64,000 nt of DNA from Crossaster papposus (GCA_037893245.1 JBAIAA010000435.1:310001-374000); one strand, 5' to 3'. Numbered from the stretch's first letter, positions 23,901 to 33,490 are shown. Numbers and translations are program-made. The notes: generated by a model not told the origin, from the letters alone.

Positions 23901-26900
23901 TAATGGAATCAATGAAAAGGGGCACGACGGCCAAGTGGCCGTAAGGTACGTGTTTTTTTAAGGGGCTTCACGGCAATTCGCTGGGGCATCGCGGCAATGG
24001 CCGCTGGTGGCCGCTGTAGAGGTTGAGGCCTGGGGGTGTCGGAACATAATTTATAGGGGTGTCGGAACATAGGGGTGTCGGATCATAGATGTGTAACCCT
24101 TTTTTCTCTCAGGACCCGTGAAGGCACTGTCCGGTGCATTGTCTCCAGCCTAACAGACGACAGCAACAAGGAGCTAGCGGAAGAACTTATTAAAGCTGAA
24201 CCAGTGACGATGGATGAAAGTTACTGCAGCGAGCAGGAGGACGAGGATCATCAAGACTGGCAGCCTGACCCCATAGATGCTGACCCAGGTACGAAACAAG
24301 GGCTCTAGAATTAGGGAAAAACAGTGTAAGGAACCAGTCTCCACTGCGTGATAACGACTGAGTTTGTGGAGCCGAAATTCTCGTTAATTAATACCTTTTG
24401 GTGAATTCCAATTCTTTTCGTTTGAAGTGGAAAATAAGTTACCTATTCAGGATTTTCCCTAAGATTTGGTTGAGGAGGGGGTGAAGGCAAGTTGGCGGCA
24501 CCTATGCTTAAGGCGTGCCCGCCCTGTTGGAGGGTTCTGGGTGCATTTTCCTGTAATCTACAGCATTGGTCTCGTCCTCTATCTTGTACATTTTTTGTCT
24601 TTTTAAAGGAAGAGGTGTGGGGGGCGTGCCCCACGACCCCCTTAGATTGAAGTTATTATTATTATTATTATTATATTTTTAATAATGAAACCAAGGATAC
24701 CTCAAAAGCGCTCTAGGCACTGTAGCTCGCAAGCCTGAAGAAACCTGTAGAGAGAAGACAATGAGAAGAAGGTACAGTTTTAGAGGTGGAAGGAAAACCC
24801 CAGAAAAATATCCTGGGGAAAACCCACGGAATCAAGCAGAGACTGAAAACCCAATCCACATATTGGCCCAGGCGGGGTTCGAACCTGGGTCATAGTACTG
24901 GAAGGCGAGGAAAGAACCGATACGCCAACCTGACTCCCCTTGTTTGGCAATGTGTTTGATTTTTTTTCTTTCTAACATTTTCACATCTGTAAGCTCGGAC
25001 ATCCAAGAGCCGCCGCTCGTCCGACATCATCAGCATGCTGGTGAACATCTACGGCAGTCGCGAGCTGTTCGTCAACGAGTACCGCGGCCTGCTGGCCGAC
25101 CGCATCCTGACGGGGTTCAGCTACGACACGGCGCGGGAGCTGCGCTACCTGGAGCTTCTCAAGCTGTGCTTCGGCGAGTCGCAGCTCCACCACTGCGAGG
25201 TGATGCTGAAGGACGTGGCCGACTCGCGCCGGTGCAACGCGCACATCAACTCGCCGAAGAAGGAGGACGAGTCACCGGCAGAGGACGTCATTAAAGTAAG
25301 AACTAGAAATAATTTCAGCTGTTTCAGCTGTCTAAAATGACTTTCAATACATGCCTTGACCAGTTCGTGTCGGAGGACGTATATACACGCAAAGTTTACC
25401 CCAGATTCAAAACGGAAGACGCATAAACACGTCACGAGCAAAGCCGGAATTGTCTGTCGGCAGCGAGCAAGGCCGGAAATGCGTGGGTGTGCTTCCCGGT
25501 ACCATCGGCCTGAACCCGCCTCAAATCGAGTTTCAAAAAAATAATCCGGCCCCTCGGCTCAGTGATGTTAAAATAATCCCGGCGCAAACTTGTTAATATA
25601 CGGACTCATTAGTTGAATTGAGCAGTCTGTCTGAGGTTTCAAACAATAAAAGGCTCATAAAAATCGCACGTCGAATCGCATGTCGAACAGCTCGAATCGC
25701 ATGGGAATTCAATCGAACAGCTCGAATCGCACGTCGAATTCAATCGAACAGCTCGAATCGCACGTCGAATTCAATCGAACAGCTCAAATCGCACGTCAAA
25801 TTAAATCGAACAGCTCAAATCGCACGTCAAATTCAATCGAACGGCTCGAATCGCACGTCAAATTCAATCGAACAGCTCGAATCGCACGTCAAATTCAATC
25901 GAACACCTAGAATCGCACGTCAAATTTAATCGAACAGCTCGAATCGCACGTCAAATTCAATCGAACAGCTCAAATCGCACGTCAAATTCAATCGAACAGC
26001 TCGAATCGCACGTCAAATTTATTCAAACAGCTCGAATCGCACGTCAAATTTATTCAAACAGCTCGAATCGCACGTCAAATTTATTCAAACAGCTCAAATC
26101 GCACGTCAAATTCAATCGAACAGCTCGAATCGCACATCAAATTCAATCGAACAGCTCAAATCGCACGTCAAATTTAATCGAACAGCTCGAATCGCACGTC
26201 AAATTCAAACGAACAGCTCGAATCGCACGTCAAATTCAAACGAACAGCTCGAATCGCACGTCAAATTCAAACGAACAGCTCGAATCGCACGTCAAATTCA
26301 AACGAACAGCTCGAATCGCACGTCGAATTCAATCGAACAGCTCGAATCGCACGTCAAATTCAATCGAACAGCTCGAATCGCACGTCAAATTCAATCGAAC
26401 AGCTTGAATCGCACCGTCACAAGATTTACTATAAAATATATTTCCCCTATAACCCATCCTCATATGGTGAATACTACATTTATTAAAGGAGATGATATTG
26501 TTTGTTGTACTGTTGGTTAGGATTTTGAGTTCAATTCGATGATTCTGTCGGCTCAGTTCTGGCCCAACCTGAAGGAAGAGAAACTCAAAATTCCGGAGGA
26601 GATTGAGAAAGCCATGGAGGAGTACACAAAGTCATACCAGGTACAGAGACTATCTCAAACGGACAAGCATACTTCAACCACCTTGAGGCCAAGACTACCT
26701 ATACCAATGGATGGAGAATCTTACTAGAAGAACAATGATACCAAGATATCTTGATTTGGGCTAGTAGTCTTAGCTCCAGACTCTATTGTGAAGTCAGTGA
26801 TCCTTTCGCACTGAGAATTAACTAAAGCACGGTTTACTTTACTACTTAGTGCGAAAGGACCACTGACTGTGCTTCACAAAACACGGTCTGGAGCTAAAAC

Positions 26901-29900
26901 TACTGGCCCAAATCAAGATATCTTGGTATCATTTTTCTTCTAGAAAGATTCTCCATCTATTGGTATATATAGGTTGGTTTGGCCTCAGAAATAAAGCGAT
27001 CGTATACGTTTTCGTAATTGGAACCCACTGTTTGTTTCAATCCTATATAGTTATATAAACCATAAAACTAACCTGTACAAATTTTATTTCAAAAGGTGGT
27101 AGCGATTTTGAGATATTACCGAAAATGTGGAGCGGTTGTGTCCACGCAGGAAGAAAAATCTGCATTGGAATACCCAATCTGAGAAACGTTACTGCAGTAA
27201 CGCTTCTCAGATTCAAATGTTTGGGGATAAAAAGTGATATCTTTTTCCATAATCGAAGTACTTCGAAGTGAAAAGTTTCCAAAAATGCATTATACTATCC
27301 AAAGCTGCTGTACTTCTTACCAAGTAAGTTTTTATTGCTATTAATTTTTGAAGTAATTACCAAACGTATACGATTCCTTTAAGTTGGGCCAGTCGGTATT
27401 TTTTTTTAAAACTGTGTCATGTTTAATAAAATCGCAGGCTTAAATTACGATTTTGGCCAACTCTCTTTAATAGTGAAAATGATGACAAATTGTGAAATTC
27501 TTAGTACAATAATGACAAGAAAATGCAGACGAAGTAGAAAAAAAAAAATTACAGAGAAGTCTGTTTTTGACAGACCACATAAAAATAAAGTAACAATCCT
27601 TAATCCTTTTTTTTGTTTCTCCTAAAGGTCTTGAAGGGTATGCGAACTCTGAACTGGAAGACCAATCTAGGATTGGTCAATTTGGAATTGGAGCTGAAAG
27701 ATCGCAAGCTCAACTTATCAGTGTCGCCGATACATGCTACCATCATTATGCACTTCCAGAACAAAGGTACTATGTGTATGTCCAACATTTTGTCCTATAA
27801 TTACACATACGGCGTGGTCTATTAAATGGATCTCGGGACACGTCACAGCAAGCTGCAATGCATTGTCCGAGTTGTATTCGAGTCCTTCAGTCTCAAGTCA
27901 AGTCACTAGCTCTTCAAAATAACCGAAGCATTCCTTTGTCATTGTTAAACCAGTTACTTGCAACTGGCATTATGAAAGGACTTGTGACTGGCATTATGAA
28001 AGGACTTGTGACTGGACTTGTGACTGGACTCGCGACTGGACTCGCGAACGGACTCGCGAACGGACTCGCGAACGGACTCGCGAACGGACTCGCGAACGGA
28101 CTCGCGAACGGACTCGCAAACGGACTCGCAAACGGACTCGCAAACGGACTCGCAAACGGACTCGCAAACGGACTCGCAAACGGACTCGCAAACGGACTCG
28201 CAAACGGACTCGCAAACGGACTCGCAAACGGACTCGCAAACGGACTCGCGAACGGACTCGCGAACGGACTCGCGAACGGACTCGCTAAAGGACTCGCTAA
28301 AGGACTCGCTAAAGGACTCGCGACCCGACTCGCTAAATGACTCGCGACCCGACTCGCTAAAGGACTCGCGACCCGACTCGCTAAAGGACTCGCGACCCGA
28401 CTCGCTAAAGGACTCGCGACCCGACTCGCTAAAGGTCTCGCGACCCGACTCGCTAAAGGTCTCGCGACCCGACTCGCTAAAGGTCTCGCGACCCGACTCG
28501 CTAAAGGACTCGCGACCCGACTCGCTAAAGGACTTGTGGTTTACTTTGACTGCAGCCGATTTCAAATTGCACCATTTTTTTAAAGTTGCGTAACTTTTGC
28601 AACTTGCGCAACTTGCGCAATAACCTGTGGCGCAACGGGACTTGCGCCATTGTGCAAGGTTTTGTGAAATCGGCTGCTGGGCCTTTGACGGGACTAGTCA
28701 CTGGGGGGTTCGATTCTAACACTGCCTCGCCATCTCTTGCAGCTAAATGGACTGTGGAGGAGCTGAGTGGCCTCATGCAGGTCTCAGTCACGGCGCTGCG
28801 TCGCAAGATGGCCTTCTGGCAGAGCCAGGGGGTGCTGCGTGAGGAAGGCACCGACACGTTCGTCTTGATTGAGGAACAGCGAGGGGGGCGGAGCCTGCAG
28901 CAGGAGATGATCCTATTGGACAGCGATGAGGAGACGGAGTCCGCCATGGCAACAGCCCAGGATCAACAGGAGGAAGAACTGCAGGTGAGATTTATTGTTA
29001 GGCCTTGGCGATTTCCAAACTCTGAATCGCAATTCTTAAAGGTAGGAAACACCATTGGTAATTGTCATGAATAGGTGGATTTGTAGGGATGTTTTTTATA
29101 GTAAATATCGTTTAACTAACCTGTCCGAAGTTTTACAATCATGGATGCCGAGAAAAGCAAGAAAAACGGCGTTCTTTTTCAACCGGCACCAGGCAGTAGT
29201 TCTTATGTTGTTCCTGTTTTCAGGAACGATCGCGATTTGTTTCTTTTCAATTCGATTTTTTAAGAACAATTCCAGGATATCTAGCGCAATCATTTTGCTG
29301 AATGCCTAGAATCATTATTTACTTTCAAATAAGTAAGATATTTCTTAATAATTCGGTAGTAAATTATTTCGATTTCTTCAAATGGTGTATCCTACCTTTT
29401 AACTTTACTTCAAAATCGAAATCGCAATTCCAAAATTAAAAATCGCGATGCTAAACTTGGAATTGGAATTTCCAACTCAGTCGCGATTCAAACGTTTAAA
29501 AGAATCCATTCTCTAATTCTCTGATTTTGATCTTGCATGTTTTCTGCTTGGAAACAAAAATAATAAAATTGTCGTAATCCGGAATCAGAATCAATATTCC
29601 AGACTTATAAAACTTATAAAATCTTAGGCGATTTCACGCCGGAATTGAATCCGATTTAATTCCGGACTCGGAATCACGATTCCAAACTCTATCGTAACCG
29701 GTTTTGTTTGCTTTCCTTGGCATCCAAGATTGTAAAACTTTGGATAGGTCAGTTAAACGATTTTTACTATAAAATACAACCCCTCAGATCCACCCATTCA
29801 TGATAATTAGAGCACTTACCAATGATGTATCCTTTCCTTACCAATGTCGGGTTTACTCGACCGTTGTGGCAACGAAAGGGTTAAAGGTGACTCGAACATT

Positions 29901-30176
29901 TTGTGACTCAAATACAAGTATGTGGTTCATTCTCTCTTCGTTTTGTTGTTTTATTTCCCACAGGTGTTCTGGTCCTACATTGTCGGCATGCTAACCAACC
30001 TGGAATCACTGAGTCTCGATCGCATCTACTCCATGCTTAAGATGTTTGCCATGCAAGGCCCCTCCTCCTCGGAATTCTCCGAGCACAAACTGCGTCAGTT
30101 CCTGGATCGCAAGGTGCGGGAGCAGCTCTTGGTGTACTCGACGGGAGTCTATCGCTTGCCGAAAACCGAGACGTGA
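17322..30176 (+). CDS. ANAPC2: anaphase-promoting complex subunit 2 (10 exons)
   Basis: Cullin-like scaffold of the APC/C E3 ubiquitin ligase. It binds the RING subunit APC11 and supports cyclin and securin ubiquitination in mitosis. Joined exons: 17322-17965, 19440-19572, 21143-21440, 22167-22284, 24113-24288, 24994-25295, 26521-26640, 27628-27766, 28743-28984, 29964-30176; 2385 nt, 794 aa, close to the ~820 aa of vertebrate orthologs. All junctions are GT-AG and in phase. Recognition rests on collinear conserved blocks: SLLEEWFIETLQ, CHCREVLQQFHE, LRIQELFNII..FPDS, ETRLLHPG, SIRALRVLDPS, RRSSDIISMLV, EVMLKDVADSRR, MRTLNWKTNLGLV, EEEL and the C-terminal NLESLSLDRIYSMLKMF..VYRLPK. The cullin homology lies roughly at residues 470-650 and the winged-helix C-terminus at about 730-794. 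The ATG at 17322 (GCCATGG) has an in-frame TGA about 24 bases upstream. A further non-coding 5' exon cannot be excluded. Confidence in identity is very high. Confidence 0.96.
18558..18647. mobile_element. 90-bp MITE with telomere-like TIRs
   Basis: TTAACCCTAACTCCCT at the left is matched by AGGGAGTTAGGGTTAA at the right. The surrounding repeat has an uninterrupted inverse copy at 22408-22530, which shows the pre-insertion site as GTATTATAAAGATG. TTAA flanks may be target duplication or part of the TIR. Confidence 0.75.
18759..19293 (+). repeat. MITE-B, partial copy followed by full copy
   Basis: Left half-copy at 18759-18985, then a complete copy 18996-19293 with ends AAAGGTAGGATACACCATTGG and CAAATGGTGTATACTACCTTT. 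It lies in ANAPC2 intron 1, close to exon 2. Confidence 0.75.
19440..19572 (+). CDS. ANAPC2: ANAPC2 exon 2 (residues 215-259)
   Basis: Acceptor TTCACAG|A restores the split Leu codon. The exon encodes LLERVCAEPVT and CRGEFEISF and ends GAAAGG|GTAAGT in phase 0. Confidence 0.93.
20051..20292. mobile_element. TTAA-flanked MITE
   Basis: TTAACCAGTTCGCGC at the left and GTGCGAACTGGTTAA at the right give TIRs with CC..GG ends and TTAA flanks, as in piggyBac-type elements. Related copies are at 25356-25595 (inverse) and about 35405-35600. Confidence 0.6.
20293..20545 (-). pseudogene. LINE ORF2 C-terminal remnant
   Basis: On the minus strand, shifting frames give the hallmark end of non-LTR reverse transcriptases (AFSMSSPNLWNKLP..QFKCLLKTHLF), followed by a non-coding 3' tail with GCGCATTGGGACTCTGTGTGTAATGCGC. 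It is 5'-truncated. Confidence 0.65.
21143..21440 (+). CDS. ANAPC2: ANAPC2 exon 3 (residues 260-359)
   Basis: Acceptor CTATCGCAG|TGG. It encodes WLNLVFWGEE, YANLRIQELFNII and LETRLLHPG, cullin-repeat-like helices. The donor is CCAG|GTTTAG, a weaker GT site. Confidence 0.93.
21628..21722 (+). repeat. possible pogo/Tigger-like TIR end
   Basis: CAGTTGAACGCCGCTATTCCGAA followed by CCGCTATACCGAACATTCGG resembles the terminus of pogo-class elements. Only one end is visible. Weak call. Confidence 0.35.
21748..22108 (+). repeat. MITE-B copy
   Basis: Runs from TATACACCATTGGTAATT to CAAATGGTGTATCCTACCTT, in ANAPC2 intron 3 close to exon 4. Confidence 0.75.
22167..22284 (+). CDS. ANAPC2: ANAPC2 exon 4 (residues 359-398)
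   Basis: Acceptor TTCAAG|GAGTG. It encodes VNTDDILTQYISSIRALRVLDPSG and ends CTCCG|GTAAGT, phase 2. Confidence 0.93.
22540..22800 (-). mobile_element. tRNA-derived SINE
   Basis: On the minus strand, GTGGTCTGTGGGTAGTTCTGCAGG then a B-box-like GGGTTCGGACCC, then a tail ending GGTTCTTCCACACTTTCC. A second copy is at 58240-58440 in the other orientation. Confidence 0.65.
22833..24032. mobile_element. non-autonomous hAT-like element
   Basis: TIRs CAGGCCTCAACC / GGTTGAGGCCTG, flanked by GGGGTG on both sides inside a short tandem repeat (GGGGTGTCGGAACATAATTTATA). Subterminal GGGGCAC..GGCCA motifs occur at both ends. It contains poly-C tracts and a nested palindrome, and no transposase. Confidence 0.6.
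23462..23652. repeat. nested palindromic element
   Basis: About 80-bp arms (ATTCGCGATAAACGCAAAA, then CAAGTCTGCGCAGGCGTGCA, then GCTCGTCGCACC) inverted around AACAGAGGGCGCTCTGCTAG. It lies within the hAT-like element. Confidence 0.7.
24113..24288 (+). CDS. ANAPC2: ANAPC2 exon 5 (residues 398-457)
   Basis: Acceptor TTTCTCTCAG|GACC. It encodes REGTVRCIVSSLTDDSN, an acidic linker and DWQPDPIDADP, the conserved stretch before the cullin core. Donor CCAG|GTACGA, phase 1. Confidence 0.93.
24690..24940 (-). mobile_element. tRNA-derived SINE
   Basis: Minus strand carries CCCAGGTTCGAACCCCGCCTGG (B box GGTTCGAACCC) downstream of a tRNA-like head, then a GTTTTCCCCAGGATATTTTTC tail. It ends about 50 bases before ANAPC2 exon 6. 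Confidence 0.6.
24994..25295 (+). CDS. ANAPC2: ANAPC2 exon 6 (residues 457-557)
   Basis: GC-richer than its introns. It encodes SRRSSDIISMLVNIYGSREL, FVNEYRGLLADRIL and EVMLKDVADSRR, the core of the cullin homology region. Donor ATTAAA|GTAAGA, phase 0. Confidence 0.93.
25356..25595 (-). mobile_element. TTAA-flanked MITE, second copy
   Basis: Inverse copy of the 20051-20292 element, with ends near TTGACCAGTTCG and GCAAACTTGTTAA. Diverged. Confidence 0.55.
25660..26415 (+). repeat. 31-bp minisatellite in ANAPC2 intron 6
   Basis: About 24 units of a 31-bp repeat (CACGTCAAATTCAATCGAAC followed by AGCTCGAATCG). Because 31 is not a multiple of 3, the translated frames repeat every 31 residues. 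They are not genes. Confidence 0.9.
26521..26640 (+). CDS. ANAPC2: ANAPC2 exon 7 (residues 558-597)
   Basis: Acceptor TGTTGGTTAG|GATTTT. It encodes ILSAQFWPNLKEEKLKIPEEI. Donor CAG|GTACAG, phase 0. The 31-bp minisatellite ends about 100 bases upstream of the acceptor. Confidence 0.93.
26690..26988. repeat. palindromic element in ANAPC2 intron 7
   Basis: About 130-bp arms: left GCCAAGACTACCTATACCAATGG.. and right ..CCATCTATTGGTATATATAGG..TTGGCC, centred near AACTAAAGCACGGTTTAC. It begins about 50 bases after exon 7. Confidence 0.7.
26991..27382 (+). repeat. MITE-A copy
   Basis: Complete copy. It shows the uninterrupted sequence ATGCATTATACTATCCAAAGC, the equivalent of the Harbinger insertion site in the 3097 copy. 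It shares the downstream flank TTGGGCCAGTCGGTA with the 30922 copy. Confidence 0.8.
27628..27766 (+). CDS. ANAPC2: ANAPC2 exon 8 (residues 598-644)
   Basis: Acceptor TTTCTCCTAAAG|GTC. It encodes MRTLNWKTNLGLVNLELEL and IHATIIMHFQNK. Donor AAAG|GTACTA, phase 1. Confidence 0.93.
28020..28545 (+). repeat. 12/24-bp minisatellite in ANAPC2 intron 8
   Basis: First part is a 12-bp unit (GGACTCGCGAAC or GGACTCGCAAAC), second part a 24-bp derivative (CTAAAGGACTCGCGACCCGACTCG). Both strands stay open because the unit is a multiple of 3; the resulting LANG and SESGRESF peptides are artefacts. Confidence 0.9.
28553..28676. mobile_element. short palindromic MITE with CTG duplication
   Basis: Ends CAGCCGATTTCA and TGAAATCGGCTG, flanked on both sides by CTG (28550-28552 and 28677-28679). 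Same family as 33125-33263. It ends 66 bases before the exon 9 boundary. Confidence 0.7.
28743..28984 (+). CDS. ANAPC2: ANAPC2 exon 9 (residues 644-724)
   Basis: Acceptor CTCTTGCAG|CTAAATGG. It encodes WTVEELSGLMQVSVTALRRKM, a winged-helix segment, and the acidic LLDSDEETESAMATAQDQQEEEL. Donor CAG|GTGAGA, phase 0. Confidence 0.93.
29040..29398 (+). repeat. MITE-B copy
   Basis: TAAAGGTAGGAAACACCATTGG to CAAATGGTGTATCCTACCTTT; ANAPC2 intron 9. Confidence 0.75.
29705..29840 (-). repeat. MITE-B half copy
   Basis: Reverse-orientation fragment (GGCATCCAAGATTGTAAAAC, GTTAAACGATTTTTACTATA, ACCAATGATGTATCC). Confidence 0.55.
29964..30176 (+). CDS. ANAPC2: ANAPC2 exon 10 (residues 725-794, stop)
   Basis: Acceptor TTATTTCCCACAG|GTG. 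It encodes FWSYIVGMLTNLESLSLDRI and the C-terminal winged helix ending VYRLPKTET, then TGA at 30174. The C-terminal winged helix is the E2/APC11-facing module in known APC/C structures. Confidence 0.94.
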   Translation: MFWSYIVGMLTNLESLSLDRIYSMLKMFAMQGPSSSEFSEHKLRQFLDRKVREQLLVYSTGVYRLPKTET

Positions 30177-30384
30177 ATGAGGTCAATCGTGTCTGGGCAA
30201 AATGAGACGGAACTCGGCACAGGCCATAACCCTATAACCCTACCAGATCCAGCACATTGCATCTGTGGTGACTGCTTGACCTTGCTGCACTCTGCACACA
30301 AGTCAATGTGACAAAGTATGCAATCTGATGCGTCTGGCAGGGTTTCTAGCCAAAATATCCTGGAGGGTAAGGGTTAATACACTA

Positions 30385-30650
30385 TTTCGCAGGGGGTTAG
30401 GGGTAACTACTGAACCTGTGTGAAGCTGTTGTAGTTTGTTAGGTTTGGTATGCTTTCTAGTGCGAGAGCCTAGAGGGTTAGGGTTAACTACTGAACCTGT
30501 TTGCAGTTGTTGAAGTTTGTTGGGTTTGGTATGCTTTCTAGTGCGAGAGCCTAGGGGGTTAGGGTTAACTACTGAACATGTGTGCAGCTGTTGAAGTTTG
30601 TTAGGTTTGGTAGGCTTTCTTGTGCGAGGGGTTAGGGGGACACCCTGTGA
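30385..30650 (+). repeat. three ~90 bp tandem repeats 3' of ANAPC2
   Basis: Each unit contains GGGTTAGGGTTAACTACTGAAC, GCAGCTGTTGAAGTTTG and GGTTTGGTATGCTTTCT. It starts about 210 bases after the ANAPC2 stop and may lie in the 3' UTR. An acceptor-like TTCCTTGCAG|GC follows at about 30735, so a 3' UTR exon is possible. Confidence 0.7.
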
Positions 30651-30921
30651 TTTTATTAGCGCAACCAATGAATTTCACATGATCTGCAATGTACACTTGT
30701 TAAAACCCATTTCATTTGTGTTTATTCCTTGCAGGCTTATGCTATCGGAGGCGTTGGATCCGTTGTTCGTGTTTTGACCGACCGGAAAACAGTTTGAAAA
30801 ATGTGTCTTAGATAAAAGCAAACTTCTAGGTGTAAATGAGAGAGGTAGACATCAAAGCATATTTACGAATTAGGGGCGTTCTTTTTTTATTTCTATGGTT
30901 TTCATATTAATTGTTTGCCTT

Positions 30922-31332
30922 TTAAAGAAATCGTATACGTTTGGTAATTGGAACCCACTGTTTCAATCCTATAAAGTTCAGTATAGATATATACCATTAA
31001 ACTAACCTGCAAAAATTTCATTTCAAAAAGGTGGTAGCGATTTTGAGATATTGCAGAAAATCTGGAGCGGTTATGTCCATGCAGGAAGAATAATCCGCAT
31101 TGGAATACACAATCTGAGAAACGTCACTGCAGTAACGCTTCTCGGATTCAAATTTGTTGGGATAAAAAGTGATATCTTCTTTCATAACCGCAGTACTTCG
31201 AAGTGAAAAGTTTCTAAAAATGCATTATACTATCCAAAGCTGCTATACTTCTCACCATGGAGGTAGGAAACAAGTTTTTATTGCCATTAATTTATTTTTT
31301 GAGTAATTACCAAACGTATACGATCCCTTTAA
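30922..31332 (+). repeat. MITE-A copy
   Basis: TTAAAGAAATCGTATACG to CGTATACGATCCCTTTAA, about 400 bp. Confidence 0.8.
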
Positions 31333-31479
31333 GTTGGGCCAGTCGGTAATTTTTTGAAGGAATACAAAATTGGAGTTCTACCTGATTAGATGGATAAACT
31401 AAATGATGGGAAGTGTGTATTATCTTGAGTTTTGTTTATTGTGAATTTATCATGAGTTAATATCACTCCCAGAAATCAC

Positions 31480-31700
31480 TGGATAATTGGTAGAGCGCGG
31501 GTCCGGTATTCCGGAGGTCACAGGTTCAAGTCCTATACCCAGCCTGATATGAGACCGAGGGACTCCTTTCTTAGTCCCCCATACCTATACACTCTCTAAA
31601 CTATTGAATTTTCTGACAAACCACAACATTCCGCAAGCACAATGACTGCCACAAAAGAGGGGGGGGGGGGGGGGTGTCCCTCCGTTTCATATCTTGCTTC
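31480..31700 (+). mobile_element. tRNA-related SINE
   Basis: Head ATTGGTAGAGCGCGGG (A-box-like) and CACAGGTTCAAGTCCTA (B box), then an unrelated body with CCATACCTATACACT and CCACAACATTCCGCAAGCAC, ending in a G-run. It has no folded acceptor stem, so it is not a functional tRNA gene. Confidence 0.65.
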
Positions 31701-32319
31701 ATATTTCAAATTCCGCCTTGCCGATTTCTTTGTTCACTTTGAAATTTATGCAAATTTAATTTGTCAATTTCCCTTGTGGTTTATTTGTGTGGAAATACAA
31801 AGGGACGCCCTTAGATAGCTTTTGAATACCTTACAATATGAAAGAAAACATGCACTACACTTGTTGGGCCCCAAATCATTGTAAGACGCCATTCAAAAAA
31901 AGTATTTTTTTATAAGTGTAGTTTTGTCGGCTTAAGAGTGTAATCAAGTCCAGCATAGGTCAAATCATAAGTAATCAAATCGCAAGTAGGGTGTGCATCG
32001 GTGTGGAACCGGGTACCTGATTATTTTTACCCGACCGTTGATGTCGGTAACCGGTTCCAGTATATAGAATCAAGAACCTGTAACCAAATTTTTGCAAGTT
32101 ACATAGTAATTCCCAGACAATAAAAAAAAAATTTGAAGAAAAAAACCAACAGAAATTGCAACGATCAACCACTAACAGCTTGTTGCTTTGAAAATTGCTT
32201 TGTACCTTGAAAATACAACTGAGCAACAAATTGGTGTATTTGACAGGTACCCATAATTTGTGTTCAACAGGTACCCACTGCACACCCCTAATCACACCCG
32301 AGACGTACATGTATATACC

Positions 32320-32465
32320 AAGCAATATATGTAACCGAGAGACTCCCCCCTCCATACCTATACACTATTGTTACCCAACGCACCCCCCTAAAAAGAAACC
32401 ACAACATTCCGCAAGCACAATGACCACCACAAAGAAGGTGGTGGGGTGGGGGGGATCTCTCCGTC
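32320..32465 (+). mobile_element. SINE body fragment
   Basis: Repeats the body of the 31480 element (GAGACTC.., CCATACCTATACACT, ACAACATTCCGCAAGCACAATGAC) without the tRNA-like head. Confidence 0.55.
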
Positions 32466-33048
32466 CCATCTATTGCTTAATTTGTACATGTATGCTACAG
32501 AATAACAAAACCAAAATTGATTTTACTGACATATGTTAAAAGTTTATTAAAGAAAATTGTATATTACTCTTATTTGACACAATTGTCAGAATTAAAGTTA
32601 TGCAACCAGCTACCCATATTAAATTGTAGTCTTGCATTTACTTGTATGTACACATTTTGGGCGAGCTCTTCTGTACATATAGTTCTTCAAATATTTTTGA
32701 AAAATACGTGCAAGTGAAACACGTCATTGTGCTCATTGTAAATTTAGCTATTGATGAGCTTCAAGATAACTAAATGTGAACTGCCCCCACAAAACCAGAC
32801 ATAAGTGGGTTTTTTTTTAAAGTGAGATAATGTTATTTTCATCTTTCCTTTGGTACCAAAACCACTTCCTATTGTTCAGGGTGCAACCCCCTAAAAAAAC
32901 ACAGACAAACCAACGTTAATGAAGTATGTTGCACATTTTCATTTATTATTTGGCAGGATTACAAACAAACACAAATTTGTATATACAATTACAAAGGTTA
33001 ACAAAATACAGAACAAAGCTAGTCAGAAAAATTTCTAAAACACCCTTA

Positions 33049-33487
33049 AAGGTAGGATACACTATTGGTAATTGCTTGGATTTTGGGGGTTGTATTTTAT
33101 AGTAAATATCGTTTAACTGACCTGCGGCCGATTTCACGAAACGCTAGGATTAATCCTATCTCCAGTTAGGATGAGTAACTCATCCTAACTTGCATTGGAT
33201 CTATTGCAAGTTAGGAGGAGTTACTCTTCCTAAGATTGATCCTAACATTGGTGAAATCGGCCGCTGTCCGTTTACAATATTGAATGCCGAGAAAAAGCAA
33301 AAAAAAACGGCGTTTGTTTACAACCGGGGTCCGGCAGTTCTTGTTTTTTCGCAACAATTACAGGATATCTAATGCAATTATTTTGCTGGATGCCAAGAAT
33401 CATTATTTACTTTTAAATAAGTAAGATATTTCTTAAAAATTTGGTATTAAGAAAATTTGATATCTGCAAAATAGTTAATTCTACCTT
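33049..33487 (+). repeat. MITE-B copy interrupted by a palindrome
   Basis: AAAGGTAGGATACACTATTGG at the left and a diverged CAAAATAGTTAATTCTACCTTT at the right. The element is split at 33124 by the 33125-33263 palindrome. Confidence 0.75.
33125..33263. mobile_element. 139-bp palindromic MITE with CTG duplication
   Basis: CGGCCGATTTCACGAAACG.. and ..GGTGAAATCGGCCG are its ends; the interior holds further nested short inverted repeats (AGTTAGGATGAGTAACTCATCCTAACT). CTG at 33122-33124 and 33264-33266 restores the MITE-B sequence when the insert is removed. Confidence 0.8.
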
Positions 33488-33490
33488 TAG

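Noticed and set aside
25618..25929. NRTSNSIEQLESHV repeat open frames
   Set aside because: Product of the 31-bp intron 6 minisatellite; overlapping frames give the same repeated peptide, and the frame ends inside the array.
25660..26415. CRISPR-like regular 31-bp repeats
   Set aside because: Repeats are contiguous with no spacers and lie in a eukaryotic intron.
27858..28565. LANG-repeat and SESGRESF-repeat open frames on both strands
   Set aside because: Translation of a 12/24-bp minisatellite inside ANAPC2 intron 8; both strands open because of unit length.
30368..30600. Interstitial telomere repeat
   Set aside because: Only isolated TTAGGGTTA units within a ~90 bp repeat; elsewhere the motif forms MITE ends.
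30303..30668. 121-codon minus-strand frame with TKPNKLQQLHTGSVV repeats
   Set aside because: Translation of the ~90 bp tandem repeat 3' of ANAPC2; no domain.
31492..31545. Possible tRNA gene (A- and B-box-like motifs)
   Set aside because: No acceptor stem or anticodon arm can be built; the sequence continues into a SINE body that recurs at 32320.
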